From the NCBI RefSeq assembly GCF_900106515.1, contig NZ_FNWF01000002.1, positions 306,836 to 370,835 on the forward strand: a stretch of DNA of 64,000 nt. The letters run 5' to 3'. Position numbers and translations under genes: made by a program. The DNA is from Peptoniphilus lacydonensis. Its GTDB lineage: Bacteria; Bacillota; Clostridia; Tissierellales; Peptoniphilaceae. Every line of letters begins with the position of its first letter. Position 1 is the first letter of the stretch. This document shows positions 1-8,314 of the stretch, piece by piece. Under the pieces are notes generated by a model. It worked only from the letters and a program-made list of their open reading frames with translations. It made no database searches and was not told the DNA's origin.

Positions 1-207
1 CACCTTTATACTTCTATATGCAACAAGTTTATTGTCATCATAAACCCCAATGAAAGCACCACCATTATCTATTACATCTTCTAAGTATTCTTTAGAATCA
101 TGTGAAAAAATTTCTTTATTTTCAATTCCCTCGTAAACTTCAGTTGTGAGATTATATATTTCATCAATATTTTCTTTATCTAAAAATTTAAAAACTAAAT
201 TATCCAT
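1..207 (-). CDS. GNAT-like acetyltransferase, N-terminal part (cut by window edge)
   Basis: Only the first 69 codons lie in the window; the rest runs off the left edge. The ATG at 205-207 is preceded by a GAGGTG ribosome binding site. The fragment reads as an alternating alpha/beta start (MDNLVFKFLDKENIDEI...) ending in a beta-hairpin with GAFIGVYDDNKLVAY. That resembles the first half of GNAT N-acetyltransferases, before the acetyl-CoA loop. The acetyl-CoA-binding motif would lie outside the window, so the family call is tentative and the substrate unknown. Confidence 0.5.
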   Translation of the reverse strand, partial: MDNLVFKFLDKENIDEIYNLTTEVYEGIENKEIFSHDSKEYLEDVIDNGGAFIGVYDDNKLVAYRSIKV

Positions 208-440
208 AAGCACCTCTATCATATTCTATAATTTTCTTACTTAAATATATTTTTTGTAAAAAATTTGTACATTTTTATTTCTTTAGTGTATTAACACAAA
301 TGATATGTTTTTTATATTCTACCTTAAACAAAGTAAATAATCTACTTTATTTATAAAACTTAGAAATATTTTAGTCTTATAAATTTATATATTCTTAAAC
401 TTCTATATTTTAAATTCACAAAAAAATTTACTTTCTTAAA
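208..440. other. AT-rich intergenic stretch, no gene seen
   Basis: Very AT-rich sequence between the truncated acetyltransferase and the terminator of the DUF3793 gene. It must hold the promoter of the acetyltransferase on the minus strand, but no clear -35/-10 pair stands out. No RNA gene or credible ORF was seen. Confidence 0.5.
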
Positions 441-467
441 ACAAAAGACTGCCCAAAAGCAGTCTTA
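441..467 (-). terminator. Rho-independent terminator after DUF3793 gene
   Basis: Perfect 8-bp stem AAGACTGC/GCAGTCTT (445-452 with 459-466), with a 6-nt loop and a T-rich tail on the minus strand. It overlaps the stop codon of the DUF3793 gene. Confidence 0.8.
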
Positions 468-1052
468 AATGTAAATACCTTCTACAATTTTTTTCATCTC
501 TATAACTTTAACTTCATCAAACCTCTTGAAAGCTTCTATTGAACTTTTATCATTGTTAAAACATTTCCAATATCCAGTACATTTACAAATTTTTTTGTCC
601 CTATATTTAAAGTCAATCACATCTTTAAGTGGATAACCCAAAAAAATTCCAATTTCATCGGGACAAGTTTCTGTAAATCTACTTTCTAAAAAATATAGAT
701 AATCTTCTACAGATCTACATTCTTCATATCCTTCAGAATTTAAAAATTCAATAATTTTCTGTTGTTTAAGTTTTTTCTCAAGTCTTTTTTTCTTAAAGAA
801 ATAAACTAATACAGAATCTTCTAAAATTCTTAATTCATAAAAATCAATGTCTAAAACATCTTTTAATAAAAATTTATTCTCCATCCAACTATCTCTTAGA
901 TTTCTCTCTCCATTTTTTAAATTCATCATAGTTCCAAGCTTTAAATCGCTTAAAGTTGGAGCAATTGTAGATTTTATTAAAGCCAGTAGATATTCAAAAT
1001 CCTTAAAATTTTCAATATAACTTAAAAATTCAATGAAAACACTTTTGTACAT
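465..1052 (-). CDS. DUF3793 family protein
   Basis: Predicted 195-aa soluble protein of the DUF3793 family, function unknown. Family hallmarks in the C-terminal half are the segment GIFLGYPLKDVIDF and the cysteine-bearing CKCTGYWKCF, followed by an amphipathic helix. I place the start at the ATG at 1052. A longer reading frame starts at 1097 but runs into the upstream flavodoxin gene and has no ribosome binding site. The gene begins 8 bp after the flavodoxin stop and ends in a terminator, so the two form one operon. DUF3793 genes often sit beside flavodoxin or iron-related genes in anaerobic Firmicutes (family knowledge), which suggests, without proof, a redox or metal-linked role. Confidence 0.75.
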   Translation of the reverse strand: MYKSVFIEFLSYIENFKDFEYLLALIKSTIAPTLSDLKLGTMMNLKNGERNLRDSWMENKFLLKDVLDIDFYELRILEDSVLVYFFKKKRLEKKLKQQKIIEFLNSEGYEECRSVEDYLYFLESRFTETCPDEIGIFLGYPLKDVIDFKYRDKKICKCTGYWKCFNNDKSSIEAFKRFDEVKVIEMKKIVEGIYI

Positions 1053-1060
1053 CTTTAATA

Positions 1061-1489
1061 TTAAGCTCTTGCTAAATCTTTTCCAAGAGCTTCGCATTCA
1101 TCAATTGCATCTTCATCGGGATTATCATAAGCAGCAAATCCATCTGCAATTAATTTTGCTCCAGTTCCTTCAACTTCTTCTTGCCAAGTTTTCATCCATT
1201 CACCATCAGCCCATTCATATGAACCAAATAGTACAACATTTTTTCCAGAAAGAAGTGGATTTACTTTATCCATAAAGGGTCTCATTTCTGTTTCTTCTAA
1301 TTCTTCTGCTCCCATAGCAGGGCAACCAAAGGCAATATTATCTACATCTTTTACATCTTCTTCAGTGGCATTTCCTACTGGAATTAGTTTTACTTCAGCA
1401 CCTTCACCTTCTGCTCCTCTAACTATTGCTTCTGCCATTCTTTCTGTGTTTCCTGTTCCTGACCAATAAATTACATTTACTTTACTCAT
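1061..1489 (-). CDS. short-chain flavodoxin
   Basis: 142-aa FMN-binding electron carrier acting in the cytosol between reductases and low-potential enzymes. The phosphate-binding loop YWSGTGNTE sits at residues 8-16, in the clostridial form with a tryptophan beside the flavin. Later come the acidic isoalloxazine loops (FGCPAMGAEELEE and FGSYEWADGEW). Length fits short-chain flavodoxins. The ATG at 1489 has a GGAGGAG ribosome binding site five bases upstream; the upstream in-frame ATG at 1504 lies before that site and is unlikely. It is co-transcribed with the downstream DUF3793 gene. Flavodoxins commonly substitute for ferredoxin in low iron, but no Fur box was recognised here. Confidence 0.92.
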   Translation of the reverse strand: MSKVNVIYWSGTGNTERMAEAIVRGAEGEGAEVKLIPVGNATEEDVKDVDNIAFGCPAMGAEELEETEMRPFMDKVNPLLSGKNVVLFGSYEWADGEWMKTWQEEVEGTGAKLIADGFAAYDNPDEDAIDECEALGKDLARA

Positions 1490-1738
1490 AATATCTCCTC
1501 CCAATTTTTATTTTTTTGAAATTATTTATCATTTAAATATATTGTATTAAACTTTACGAATTATATTTATAAAAAATTATAATAATTATTTAAAAATACA
1601 ATTTAAAATAAATTTTAATCATTTTCTATTTTTCATAATCTAATGCGATAAAATTATAGTTGCAATATGAACATATCTAATGATATTATTTAATTCGAAA
1701 GATAATATGCAATAATAAATTTCAAAAAGGAGGATTCT

Positions 1739-2968
1739 ATGGAATTTGTGAGAGAAAATGGTATCTTAACAATTAATTTAGATTCTATTTTAACTTTAGC
1801 CTTAGCTGTAATTGTGCTACTTGTTGGCTATGGAGTAAAAAATAAATCAGAGTTTCTTAGAAAATATTGTATTCCCGCACCAGTAGTCGGTGGATTTATA
1901 TTTATATTTATTACATTTATAGGATATAAAACAAATTCGTTTAACTTTGCTTATGAAAATATTTTTCAATCTACGTTTATGTTGGCTTTTTTTACAACAG
2001 TAGGACTTGGTGCAAATTTAAAAATTTTAAAATCAGGTGGTAAACTATTAATTATCTATTGGCTACTATGTGGTCTATTATCACTTATCCAAAATACAAT
2101 TGGTGTTGGAGTTGCAAAAGCAGTTAATCTCGAACCAGCTTATGGAATGCTTGCATCTTCAATTTCAATGATTGGTGGACACGGTGCAGCAATGAGTTAT
2201 GGAAACACTTTTGCCAAAATGGGCTATGAACAAGCTCCAGTAGTTGGTGCAGCAGCAGCAACATTTGGACTTATCTTTGGTGTATTAATAGGTGGCCCCC
2301 TTGGAAGAAGACTAATAGTTAAAAATGATTTAAAACCTGATAACGATGATTTCGATTCATCTGCTCTTGATAATTTATTTAAAGAAGAAAAAATTGAACT
2401 TACTAATCTAGATGTCATTAAAAACGTTTCAGCAATAATTATATGTATGGCACTAGGCACTTTAGTTTCAAAACAAATTGGAAAAGCTATAAAAATGGAC
2501 TTTCCTGATTATGTTGGGGCAATGTTTGTTGCCGTTATTCTTAGAAATATAAATGAAAAAGCAAACTTTTATAAATTTAGTGCACACTCAGTAGACGGAA
2601 TTGGGGATGTAATGTTAAATCTTTACTTAGCTCTTGCCCTTATGACATTAAAACTATGGGAATTACAAGACCTAATGGGAGGAGTACTAATCGTTCTAAT
2701 TTGTCAAGTAGTATTTATGCTTTTTTATACTTACTTTATTGTATTTAAAGTCCTTGGCAAGAATTACGACGCTGCTGTAATGTGTTCAGGATTATGTGGT
2801 CATGGACTTGGTGCAACACCATCTGCAATTGTAAATATGACTGCTATTAACGAAGAATATGGAATGAGTAGAAAGGCTATGATGATTGTTCCAATAGTTG
2901 GTGCATTCTTAGTGGATATTATCTACCAACCTATTGTTCTCACATTTATTAAAACATTTGTAAAATAA
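1739..2968 (+). CDS. gltS: sodium/glutamate symporter GltS
   Basis: 409-aa polytopic inner-membrane carrier of the GltS (ESS) family, which imports glutamate with sodium. Hydrophobic helices fill both halves, separated by a hydrophilic loop at about residues 195-225. The glycine-rich re-entrant segments of the family are present twice: SMIGGHGAAMSYG at about 142-154 and CGHGLGATPSAIVNM at about 350-365. Length is normal (about 400). An AAGGAGG site lies 5 bp before the ATG. It is a single gene, bounded by the DUF3793/flavodoxin operon on the other strand and a shared bidirectional terminator downstream. It fits an amino-acid-fermenting lifestyle. Confidence 0.93.
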   Translation: MEFVRENGILTINLDSILTLALAVIVLLVGYGVKNKSEFLRKYCIPAPVVGGFIFIFITFIGYKTNSFNFAYENIFQSTFMLAFFTTVGLGANLKILKSGGKLLIIYWLLCGLLSLIQNTIGVGVAKAVNLEPAYGMLASSISMIGGHGAAMSYGNTFAKMGYEQAPVVGAAAATFGLIFGVLIGGPLGRRLIVKNDLKPDNDDFDSSALDNLFKEEKIELTNLDVIKNVSAIIICMALGTLVSKQIGKAIKMDFPDYVGAMFVAVILRNINEKANFYKFSAHSVDGIGDVMLNLYLALALMTLKLWELQDLMGGVLIVLICQVVFMLFYTYFIVFKVLGKNYDAAVMCSGLCGHGLGATPSAIVNMTAINEEYGMSRKAMMIVPIVGAFLVDIIYQPIVLTFIKTFVK

Positions 2969-3007
2969 AAATTTATTGCATTTTATCTTATACAACTTAA
3001 TAATTTC

Positions 3008-3047
3008 AAAAGACCAAAACTTTTCATTAAGCTTTGGTCTTTTTTTA
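3008..3047. terminator. bidirectional terminator between gltS and SDF symporter
   Basis: Stem AAAGACCAAA (3009-3018) pairs perfectly with TTTGGTCTTT (3033-3042), followed by a T-run on the plus strand. A short T-run on the other strand lets it also serve the convergent symporter gene. Confidence 0.85.
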
Positions 3048-3075
3048 TAATTATATTATGAAATTTAAACTCTTT

Positions 3076-4281
3076 TTAATTTTGAGCTACTTTTACTTCA
3101 GGATTATCCCCTCTTCCAGGGACTTTTTTAAATATTCCTGTCACCATAAGTGCTATTGCACCATCTGTTGTAACATTACAAGCTGTTCCAAAACTATCTT
3201 GTAGTGCAAATATAGATAACATAAGAGCAGTTCCTGTATCATTAAAACCAAGCACAGATGTTATAAGACCAAGGGACGCCACAACAGTTCCTCCAGGAAC
3301 TCCAGGTGCTGCTATTGCAAAAATTCCAAGTAATAAAATAAACGCAATCATATTTGCAGTTTCTGGAAGTTTACCAGTTAATATTTGCGAAACTGTCATT
3401 ACAAAAAATACTTCTGTTAAAACTGAACCGCAAAGATGTGTATTAGAACAAAGCGGAATCGCAAAATCTCTAATTTTTGGATCAAGTGTCTTAGATTTTC
3501 TTGCACACTTTAATGCCACTGAAAGAGTTGCTGCAGATGACATTGTTCCAACTGCTGTCAAATATGCTGGAACATAATGTCGAAAAACTTCTTTTGGATT
3601 TGTCTTTGAAACTGCTCCTGCAATTGAATACATAAGAGTCATCCAAATAAAATGTCCAATAATTACTATTACAATTACTTTTAAGAAAACTGGAAGTTCA
3701 TTTACTATTACTCCTTCATATGATAATCCTGCAAATGTAGTAGCGATATAAACGGGAAGTATTTTTATTACAACATTATTTACTATAAATAAAATTATTT
3801 TATTTAATTCTAAAAGCAAATTCTCCCAAGTATTTGATTCTGTAACTATAACTGCAATACCAAATAAAATTGAAGTTACAAGTGCTGTCATAACTGGCAT
3901 AATTGGATCTATTGAAAGATTAAATATAGATTCTGGAATGGAATTGCCACCTCCAACATTTGAAGCAATATTTAAATTAGGAATAATTGCTTTTCCCGCT
4001 AAAAAACTCATAGTAGCTGCACCAACAGAAGAAGCGTAACAAATTATAAGTGTAACACCTAAAACTTTTCCTGCATTTTCTTTTAATGATACAATTGCTG
4101 GAGTTATAAATCCTAAAATAATTAATGGAACTATGTAACCTATTAAACTTCCAATTACTCTTTTTATAGAATCAATTATCCTTATTGCAGTAACATTTGA
4201 GATATTTCCAACAATAATTCCAATAATAATTCCAAGTATTAATTTAAATACTAAAGAGTTAAAAAATTTCTTTTTTTTCAT
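3076..4281 (-). CDS. dicarboxylate/amino acid:cation symporter (SDF/DAACS family)
   Basis: 401-aa multi-helix membrane carrier of the SDF family (GltP/DctA/SstT relatives), coupling Na+ or H+ entry to uptake of acidic or neutral amino acids or dicarboxylates. Visible landmarks are the serine-rich re-entrant hairpin MSSAATLSVAL (about residues 249-259), the second hairpin APGVPGGTVVASLG, and the substrate/sodium helix ACNVTTDGAIALMV near the C terminus. The canonical NMDGT motif is replaced by NVTTDG, so substrate specificity cannot be assigned. Start ATG at 4281 with a GGAGGATG ribosome binding site. It is monocistronic, divergent from the AmaP operon and convergent with gltS. Confidence 0.88.
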   Translation of the reverse strand: MKKKKFFNSLVFKLILGIIIGIIVGNISNVTAIRIIDSIKRVIGSLIGYIVPLIILGFITPAIVSLKENAGKVLGVTLIICYASSVGAATMSFLAGKAIIPNLNIASNVGGGNSIPESIFNLSIDPIMPVMTALVTSILFGIAVIVTESNTWENLLLELNKIILFIVNNVVIKILPVYIATTFAGLSYEGVIVNELPVFLKVIVIVIIGHFIWMTLMYSIAGAVSKTNPKEVFRHYVPAYLTAVGTMSSAATLSVALKCARKSKTLDPKIRDFAIPLCSNTHLCGSVLTEVFFVMTVSQILTGKLPETANMIAFILLLGIFAIAAPGVPGGTVVASLGLITSVLGFNDTGTALMLSIFALQDSFGTACNVTTDGAIALMVTGIFKKVPGRGDNPEVKVAQN

Positions 4282-4652
4282 TTCATCCTCCTAATGATTA
4301 TTTTAAAAATCAACCTAGATTTTATTAATATTTTACCACCTCATAAATATAAAAGCATTAAAATAATAAATTTTCATCACTTCATTTAAAAAAATATATT
4401 TTTTTGTAAATTTTTTATAAATAATTTTTTTGAACATTGTTCATATACTACAAAATACTTTTCTCTATTTTTCAACACTTTCATCAATTAGTAACATTAT
4501 TTCTTTTTTAGAAAATACATTTTTTTTATTTCACATTTAACAAATTTTTAAAAATTTTCACTTTTTATGTGTAAAATAAAGTTTCTAGGATATATATATT
4601 TATGCAAGCGGTTTAATTAATAATTTAATTAAATTAATCATTAAAAGGAGGA
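4282..4652. other. 371-bp divergent AT-rich region with a short palindrome
   Basis: Region between the SDF symporter (minus) and the envelope-stress operon (plus), so it must hold both promoters. It is extremely AT-rich. The one distinct element is the perfect palindrome TGAACATTGTTCA at 4431-4443. No confident -35/-10 pair, RNA gene or ORF was recognised. Confidence 0.5.
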
Positions 4653-5207
4653 ATGAGATTGAAGAGATGGCGAAAATGGGTTAATGTTATTTTTGCTATC
4701 GCCCTACTACTTGCTATATTTTGTTCATATTTCTTGATGTTTGACTATGGTAAGGTAACAAATACACTAGCTGGTTATTATGGACAAGGATGGTTTTTCT
4801 ATTTCTTGACTATTGTATCAATTTTAGGTGCATTATTTGCTTTATTCATTTTTATTCAAGCTATTGCTCTTCCTACAATTAATAATTATTTAATTGATAA
4901 AGATGATTCTGGCGAAATGCTTATAACATCTAAAGCCATTGAAAATAATGTGCTAACAACTGTAAATAAGTATCCCGGAGTCAAAAACTCAAGTGCAATT
5001 GTTAAAGTGAACAATGGAAAAAAAGCCCATAAGATAAATACTAAAGTGACTTGTGGCGTATATGAAGGCGAAGATTTAAATTCCCTTGGTAATACAATTA
5101 AAGAAGATGTAGCTAATAATTTAGAAACTTTCACTGGTTATCCTGTTGATAAAGTGGATGTTAAATTTTACGATATCAAGAAAGATTCTAATAAGAGAGT
5201 GGTTTAG
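4653..5207 (+). CDS. amaP: alkaline shock response membrane anchor protein AmaP
   Basis: 184-aa membrane protein that anchors Asp23 at the cell envelope. Two transmembrane helices lie at about residues 10-30 and 47-72. A cytosolic domain follows, related in pattern to Asp23 (SGEMLITSKAIENNVLTTV... then a C-terminal VDKVDVKFYDI strand). The AAGGAGG site at 4645-4651 nearly abuts the ATG at 4653. A TTG in the same frame at 4659 has better spacing (about 7 bp) and may be the true start, shortening the protein by two residues. It is the first gene of a tight operon with a DUF2273 protein and Asp23, the usual arrangement for this system. Confidence 0.85.
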   Translation: MRLKRWRKWVNVIFAIALLLAIFCSYFLMFDYGKVTNTLAGYYGQGWFFYFLTIVSILGALFALFIFIQAIALPTINNYLIDKDDSGEMLITSKAIENNVLTTVNKYPGVKNSSAIVKVNNGKKAHKINTKVTCGVYEGEDLNSLGNTIKEDVANNLETFTGYPVDKVDVKFYDIKKDSNKRVV

Positions 5208-5216
5208 GAGGTTCAT

Positions 5217-5552
5217 ATGATTAATAATTATGGAAATTTTCCGGATTATCAAAATAATTATGAAAACTCAAATAAAAACCCTGAAAATGAAAAAATAGTT
5301 GTAGTCGAAAAGAAAAAAGAAAGAGAAGTTTCTACTTTAAAAAACAAATTTAAAAACTTCACTAGATTACACTGGAATGAGTTTAAGTACACTATATTTG
5401 GACTAATCATTTCAATATTATTTTTGACAATAGGTTTTTTTAGAACACTTTTAATTATAATCTTTTATTTAATTGGCAACATTTATGGCAAGTACAAAGA
5501 TGGTGATCCGAAAGCATTATTTTTGTTAGAAAAAATTTTTAAAAACTATTAA
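5217..5552 (+). CDS. DUF2273 small membrane protein of the Asp23 operon
   Basis: 111-aa protein with a charged, asparagine-rich N-terminal half and one or two hydrophobic helices at about residues 60-88. It ends in GNIYGKYKDGD, the region typical of DUF2273. Its ATG has an AGGAGG site 6 bp upstream, and it starts 9 bp after the AmaP stop. DUF2273 proteins are nearly always encoded between or next to amaP and asp23, so it is probably part of the membrane complex that recruits Asp23. Molecular function is unknown. Confidence 0.8.
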   Translation: MINNYGNFPDYQNNYENSNKNPENEKIVVVEKKKEREVSTLKNKFKNFTRLHWNEFKYTIFGLIISILFLTIGFFRTLLIIIFYLIGNIYGKYKDGDPKALFLLEKIFKNY

Positions 5553-5580
5553 CTAAAATTAACTAAAAAGGAGAAATATT

Positions 5581-6162
5581 ATGGCAAACGAAGCTAAATA
5601 CAATGAAATTGCAGGCGTAAACAAAAAAGAACAAGAAAAAATTGAAAAAGAACAAGAAAAAAGAGAAAAGGAACAAGAAAGAGCCCAAAAAAGAGAAAAC
5701 TTTGTAGACAACTTACAAGACAACTTCAAAGATAATTTCAAAGACGACGAAGGACAAGCTCATGAATCAAAACTTACTTTTGAAGATTCTGTTATTGAAA
5801 AAATAGCAGCAATTGCTTGTCACGAAGTTCCTGGCGTTCTAGATATGAAAGGTGGATTCTTCTCTGGAATTTCTGAACAATTTGGCGGATATAGCTTAAC
5901 TAAAGGTATTTCTGCAGATGTTGGAGAAAAAGAAGCTGCAATTGATGCTTCAATTATTCTAGAATATGGTCATTCTGCTCCAAAAGTTTTTGAAGAATTA
6001 AAAAGAAATATTGCTCAATCTGTTGGACAAATGACTGGTCTTAAAGTTGTTGAAGTTAACGTAAAAGTTGATGATGTAATGACTAGAAAAGAATTTGAAC
6101 TTAAAAAAAGAAATGACAAAAATGAAGCTCCACACTATGAACAAGGACCTTCATTAAGATAA
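5581..6162 (+). CDS. Asp23/Gls24 family envelope stress response protein
   Basis: 193-aa protein with a strongly charged N-terminal coiled coil (residues 10-60, runs of K/E/Q) followed by the Asp23 domain (about 62-175). The domain shows the typical FEDSVIEKIAAIACHEVPGV opening and an EVNVKVDDV strand near the end. Asp23 forms an abundant layer beneath the membrane, held there by AmaP, and responds to alkaline and cell-wall stress. RBS AAGGAG before the ATG. It is the last gene of the operon and is followed by a strong terminator. A second, shorter Asp23 paralogue (YloU type) is at 15674-16027. Confidence 0.9.
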   Translation: MANEAKYNEIAGVNKKEQEKIEKEQEKREKEQERAQKRENFVDNLQDNFKDNFKDDEGQAHESKLTFEDSVIEKIAAIACHEVPGVLDMKGGFFSGISEQFGGYSLTKGISADVGEKEAAIDASIILEYGHSAPKVFEELKRNIAQSVGQMTGLKVVEVNVKVDDVMTRKEFELKKRNDKNEAPHYEQGPSLR

Positions 6163-6194
6163 TTATTTCAATAAATATAAATTTTATATAATTT

Positions 6195-6226
6195 TTTTAG
6201 AAGCTCGCATGCGGGCTTCTTTTTAT
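6195..6226 (+). terminator. terminator of amaP-DUF2273-asp23 operon
   Basis: AGAAGC/GCTTCT outer stem (6199-6204 with 6215-6220) continues into a CGCATGCG inner palindrome and is followed by TTTTTA. Confidence 0.85.
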
Positions 6227-6290
6227 AGTTTATAATAATTAAGCTGTGAAATAGTTTGTGTATGAACAAGGTGCTGTTGCAAAATAAAAC

Positions 6291-6328
6291 AAAAAAAACG
6301 GCTCGCATATGCAAAAGCCGTTTTTTTG
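6291..6328. terminator. bidirectional hairpin with A/T runs on both sides
   Basis: AACGGCT (6297-6303) pairs with AGCCGTT (6316-6322), with A8 before and T7 after the stem. It can terminate transcription both ways. On the minus strand it is the first terminator after the ABC exporter operon. It lies in or beside the left end of the IS1182-type remnant. Confidence 0.75.
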
Positions 6329-6347
6329 TTTTTGATAAAATTAAGGT

Positions 6348-6599
6348 ATGAACAATTCATTAATTTATCAAAATAAGCTTACCTTAAATCGTTCAACTTT
6401 GCAACTAAGTTTAAACTTTACCTCACAAACTTGCTTTGATGATGACGGAAAAGTTGGTTTAATACAAGATTTAATGTAAAGGATGGATTTAAATAAATTA
6501 ATAAAATCATACTCCAATTTAGTAAGAAAATTAGCCGTCGACCCAGTCACAATGCTTCAAGTTTTAATCTACAGCTATTTAACTAGCTTATCTCAATAA
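6348..6599 (+). pseudogene. IS1182-type transposase, N-terminal remnant
   Basis: An 83-codon reading frame starts at ATG 6348 and is broken by an in-frame TAA 43 codons in, then ends at 6597-6599. The translation has LNRSTLQLSLNFTSQ, then LIQDLM, then (after the stop) RMDLNKLIKSYSNLVRK, then DPVTMLQVLIYSYLTSLS. This is the recognisable start of IS1182-family transposases, with their L-D-L-S-x-L...Y-S-x-x-G/V-R opening and the P-x-T-L-x-K-I-x-x-Y-A-Y segment. All catalytic DDE residues are missing. The upstream stretch near 6270-6285 (ggtgctgttgcaaaat) could be the old left inverted repeat. The remnant overlaps the last codons of the ABC exporter gene on the other strand. Confidence 0.7.
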
Positions 6600-8314
6600 A
6601 TAAAGTCTTCAGATTTTTTTGATGAATCAATCATTTTCTTATACGTTTCACTTGTTCTAATGAGTTCTTCATGTTTTCCAAAAGCTTCAATTTTTCCATC
6701 TTTCATTACTATAATTTGGTCTACTCCCTCAATAGATTTCATTCTATGTGATATTATCATCACAGTTTTATTTTTTGTCAGTTTATTTAGTGACTCTTGT
6801 ATAAATTTTTCATTTTCTACATCAAGAGATGCTGCAATTTCATCCAATAAAATTATTTCTGCATTTTTCAAAAAAGCTCTTGCAATAGAAATTCTCTGCC
6901 TTTCTCCACCTGATAATTTTGAACCATTTTCTCCTATTTCTGTATCATATCCTTTAGGAAGCTTTTTAACAAACTCATCACATCCTGCAAGCTCAGCAGC
7001 TTTCAGAACATCTTTATCACTTGCCTTTGAATTTCCAAGTCTAATATTTTCCATAACAGTTCCATTAAATAAAATTACATCCTGAAATACCATTGAAATA
7101 TGTTTAAAAAGATCTTCTGTCCTTGCTTTTTTTATCTCTTTATCATCTACTAAAATTTTTCCAGAATCATAATCGTAAAGTCTTGCAACAAGTTTTAAAA
7201 GTGTACTTTTTCCACATCCAGAAGGTCCAACCAAAGCAGTAGTCTTACCTTGAAATGCCTTAAAAGAAATACTTTCTATTACTTTCTTATCATCTAAATA
7301 AGAGAATTCTACATTTTTTCCAACAATATCAAAAGTCTTAAATTCTTCTTTGTCTCCACTTTGAACTTCTGCATTTTTAAGTGATTTTATTTTTTCAACA
7401 GGTGAATCAATATACATTAGCTCTCCATAAAATTCATTAAAAGCTGCAACTCCATCAATAAGCCTTGCCGCTGCAAATAAATATCCTGCAAAATATAAAA
7501 TATTAATCTCTCCATTTGTAAGACCCTTTAGACCAAAATAAATTACAAGTGCAAGAGATAAATTGGCGACGACATTTGCCCCACATACAGGAATTACTTG
7601 CCCGATTTCTGATTTTATATGTTGTTTTTCAAGATTTTTTACAAAATTAATTGAATCTGTCATCTTTTTTTCAGTTAAATTATAAGATTTTATTTCTGTA
7701 GATAAGTCAATTAATTCTTGAAACATCCTTGCAGATTTTCTCTGTTCTTTGTAATAAGATTTAGTGGCTTTAGTTTGCATTTTTTTTGACAACAAACTTA
7801 AAATCACCGAAAAAAGTATGGGTATAATAACAGCAAGCCCAAGTTTTACATTTCCAATTAAAAGTAAAATTGAAACAATAATAAAACTTATTATAAAACC
7901 ATAAAATCCTGGGACTGCATGGCTAAGTGCGTGCTCAATAGTTTCCACATCCTTCATAATTGTTTGAGATAAATCTGTTAAATCATGTCTTGAATAAAAA
8001 GAAAGTGGAAGTTTCTTTATTATTTCAGAAATTTCAATTCTAAGATTTGCCGATTCACTATATGTTTCGTTGTATGTCGTGATATAATCTTTATTTAGTA
8101 CAAGTACCATTAAGACTGCAATTATTACAAAAGAAATTACTGCAACTTTTACACTAAAATCTCCCATTCCAAGTAGTCCTTGTATAACATACATCAATAA
8201 AAACATTGGGAGCATATAAGAAAGACTTTTTAAAGTCGAATATTTAATTGCTACTACTTCGCCTTCTGCACCCTTGTCAGTGAGCGCAAATCTATTTTTC
8301 AAATAGTTTTTCAT
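6593..8314 (-). CDS. ABC exporter half-transporter (permease plus ATPase), second subunit
   Basis: 573-aa fusion of a six-helix membrane domain (about residues 20-290) and a nucleotide-binding domain. The ATPase shows Walker A GPSGCGKST, signature KLSGGERQR, Walker B ILLDEIAASLD and the switch histidine in ISHR. The ATG at 8314 overlaps the TGA of the upstream half-transporter (ATGA) and has a GGAGGGTG site. A longer in-frame start at 8326 precedes that site and is rejected. With its partner it should form a heterodimeric exporter-fold pump. The membrane-domain sequences recall IrtAB/YbtPQ-type siderophore-associated pairs, but no siderophore genes are nearby and the substrate is unknown. Confidence 0.85.
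   Translation of the reverse strand: MKNYLKNRFALTDKGAEGEVVAIKYSTLKSLSYMLPMFLLMYVIQGLLGMGDFSVKVAVISFVIIAVLMVLVLNKDYITTYNETYSESANLRIEISEIIKKLPLSFYSRHDLTDLSQTIMKDVETIEHALSHAVPGFYGFIISFIIVSILLLIGNVKLGLAVIIPILFSVILSLLSKKMQTKATKSYYKEQRKSARMFQELIDLSTEIKSYNLTEKKMTDSINFVKNLEKQHIKSEIGQVIPVCGANVVANLSLALVIYFGLKGLTNGEINILYFAGYLFAAARLIDGVAAFNEFYGELMYIDSPVEKIKSLKNAEVQSGDKEEFKTFDIVGKNVEFSYLDDKKVIESISFKAFQGKTTALVGPSGCGKSTLLKLVARLYDYDSGKILVDDKEIKKARTEDLFKHISMVFQDVILFNGTVMENIRLGNSKASDKDVLKAAELAGCDEFVKKLPKGYDTEIGENGSKLSGGERQRISIARAFLKNAEIILLDEIAASLDVENEKFIQESLNKLTKNKTVMIISHRMKSIEGVDQIIVMKDGKIEAFGKHEELIRTSETYKKMIDSSKKSEDFIY

Noticed and set aside
4431..4443. Palindrome considered as a LexA/SOS box
   Set aside because: Firmicute SOS boxes have GAAC-N4-GTTC; here the spacer is three bases (GAAC-ATT-GTTC), and the neighbours are not SOS genes.
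6660..7085. 141-codon open frame on the plus strand
   Set aside because: Antisense to the ATPase domain of the ABC exporter; no ribosome binding site, and the composition is that of a reversed real gene.
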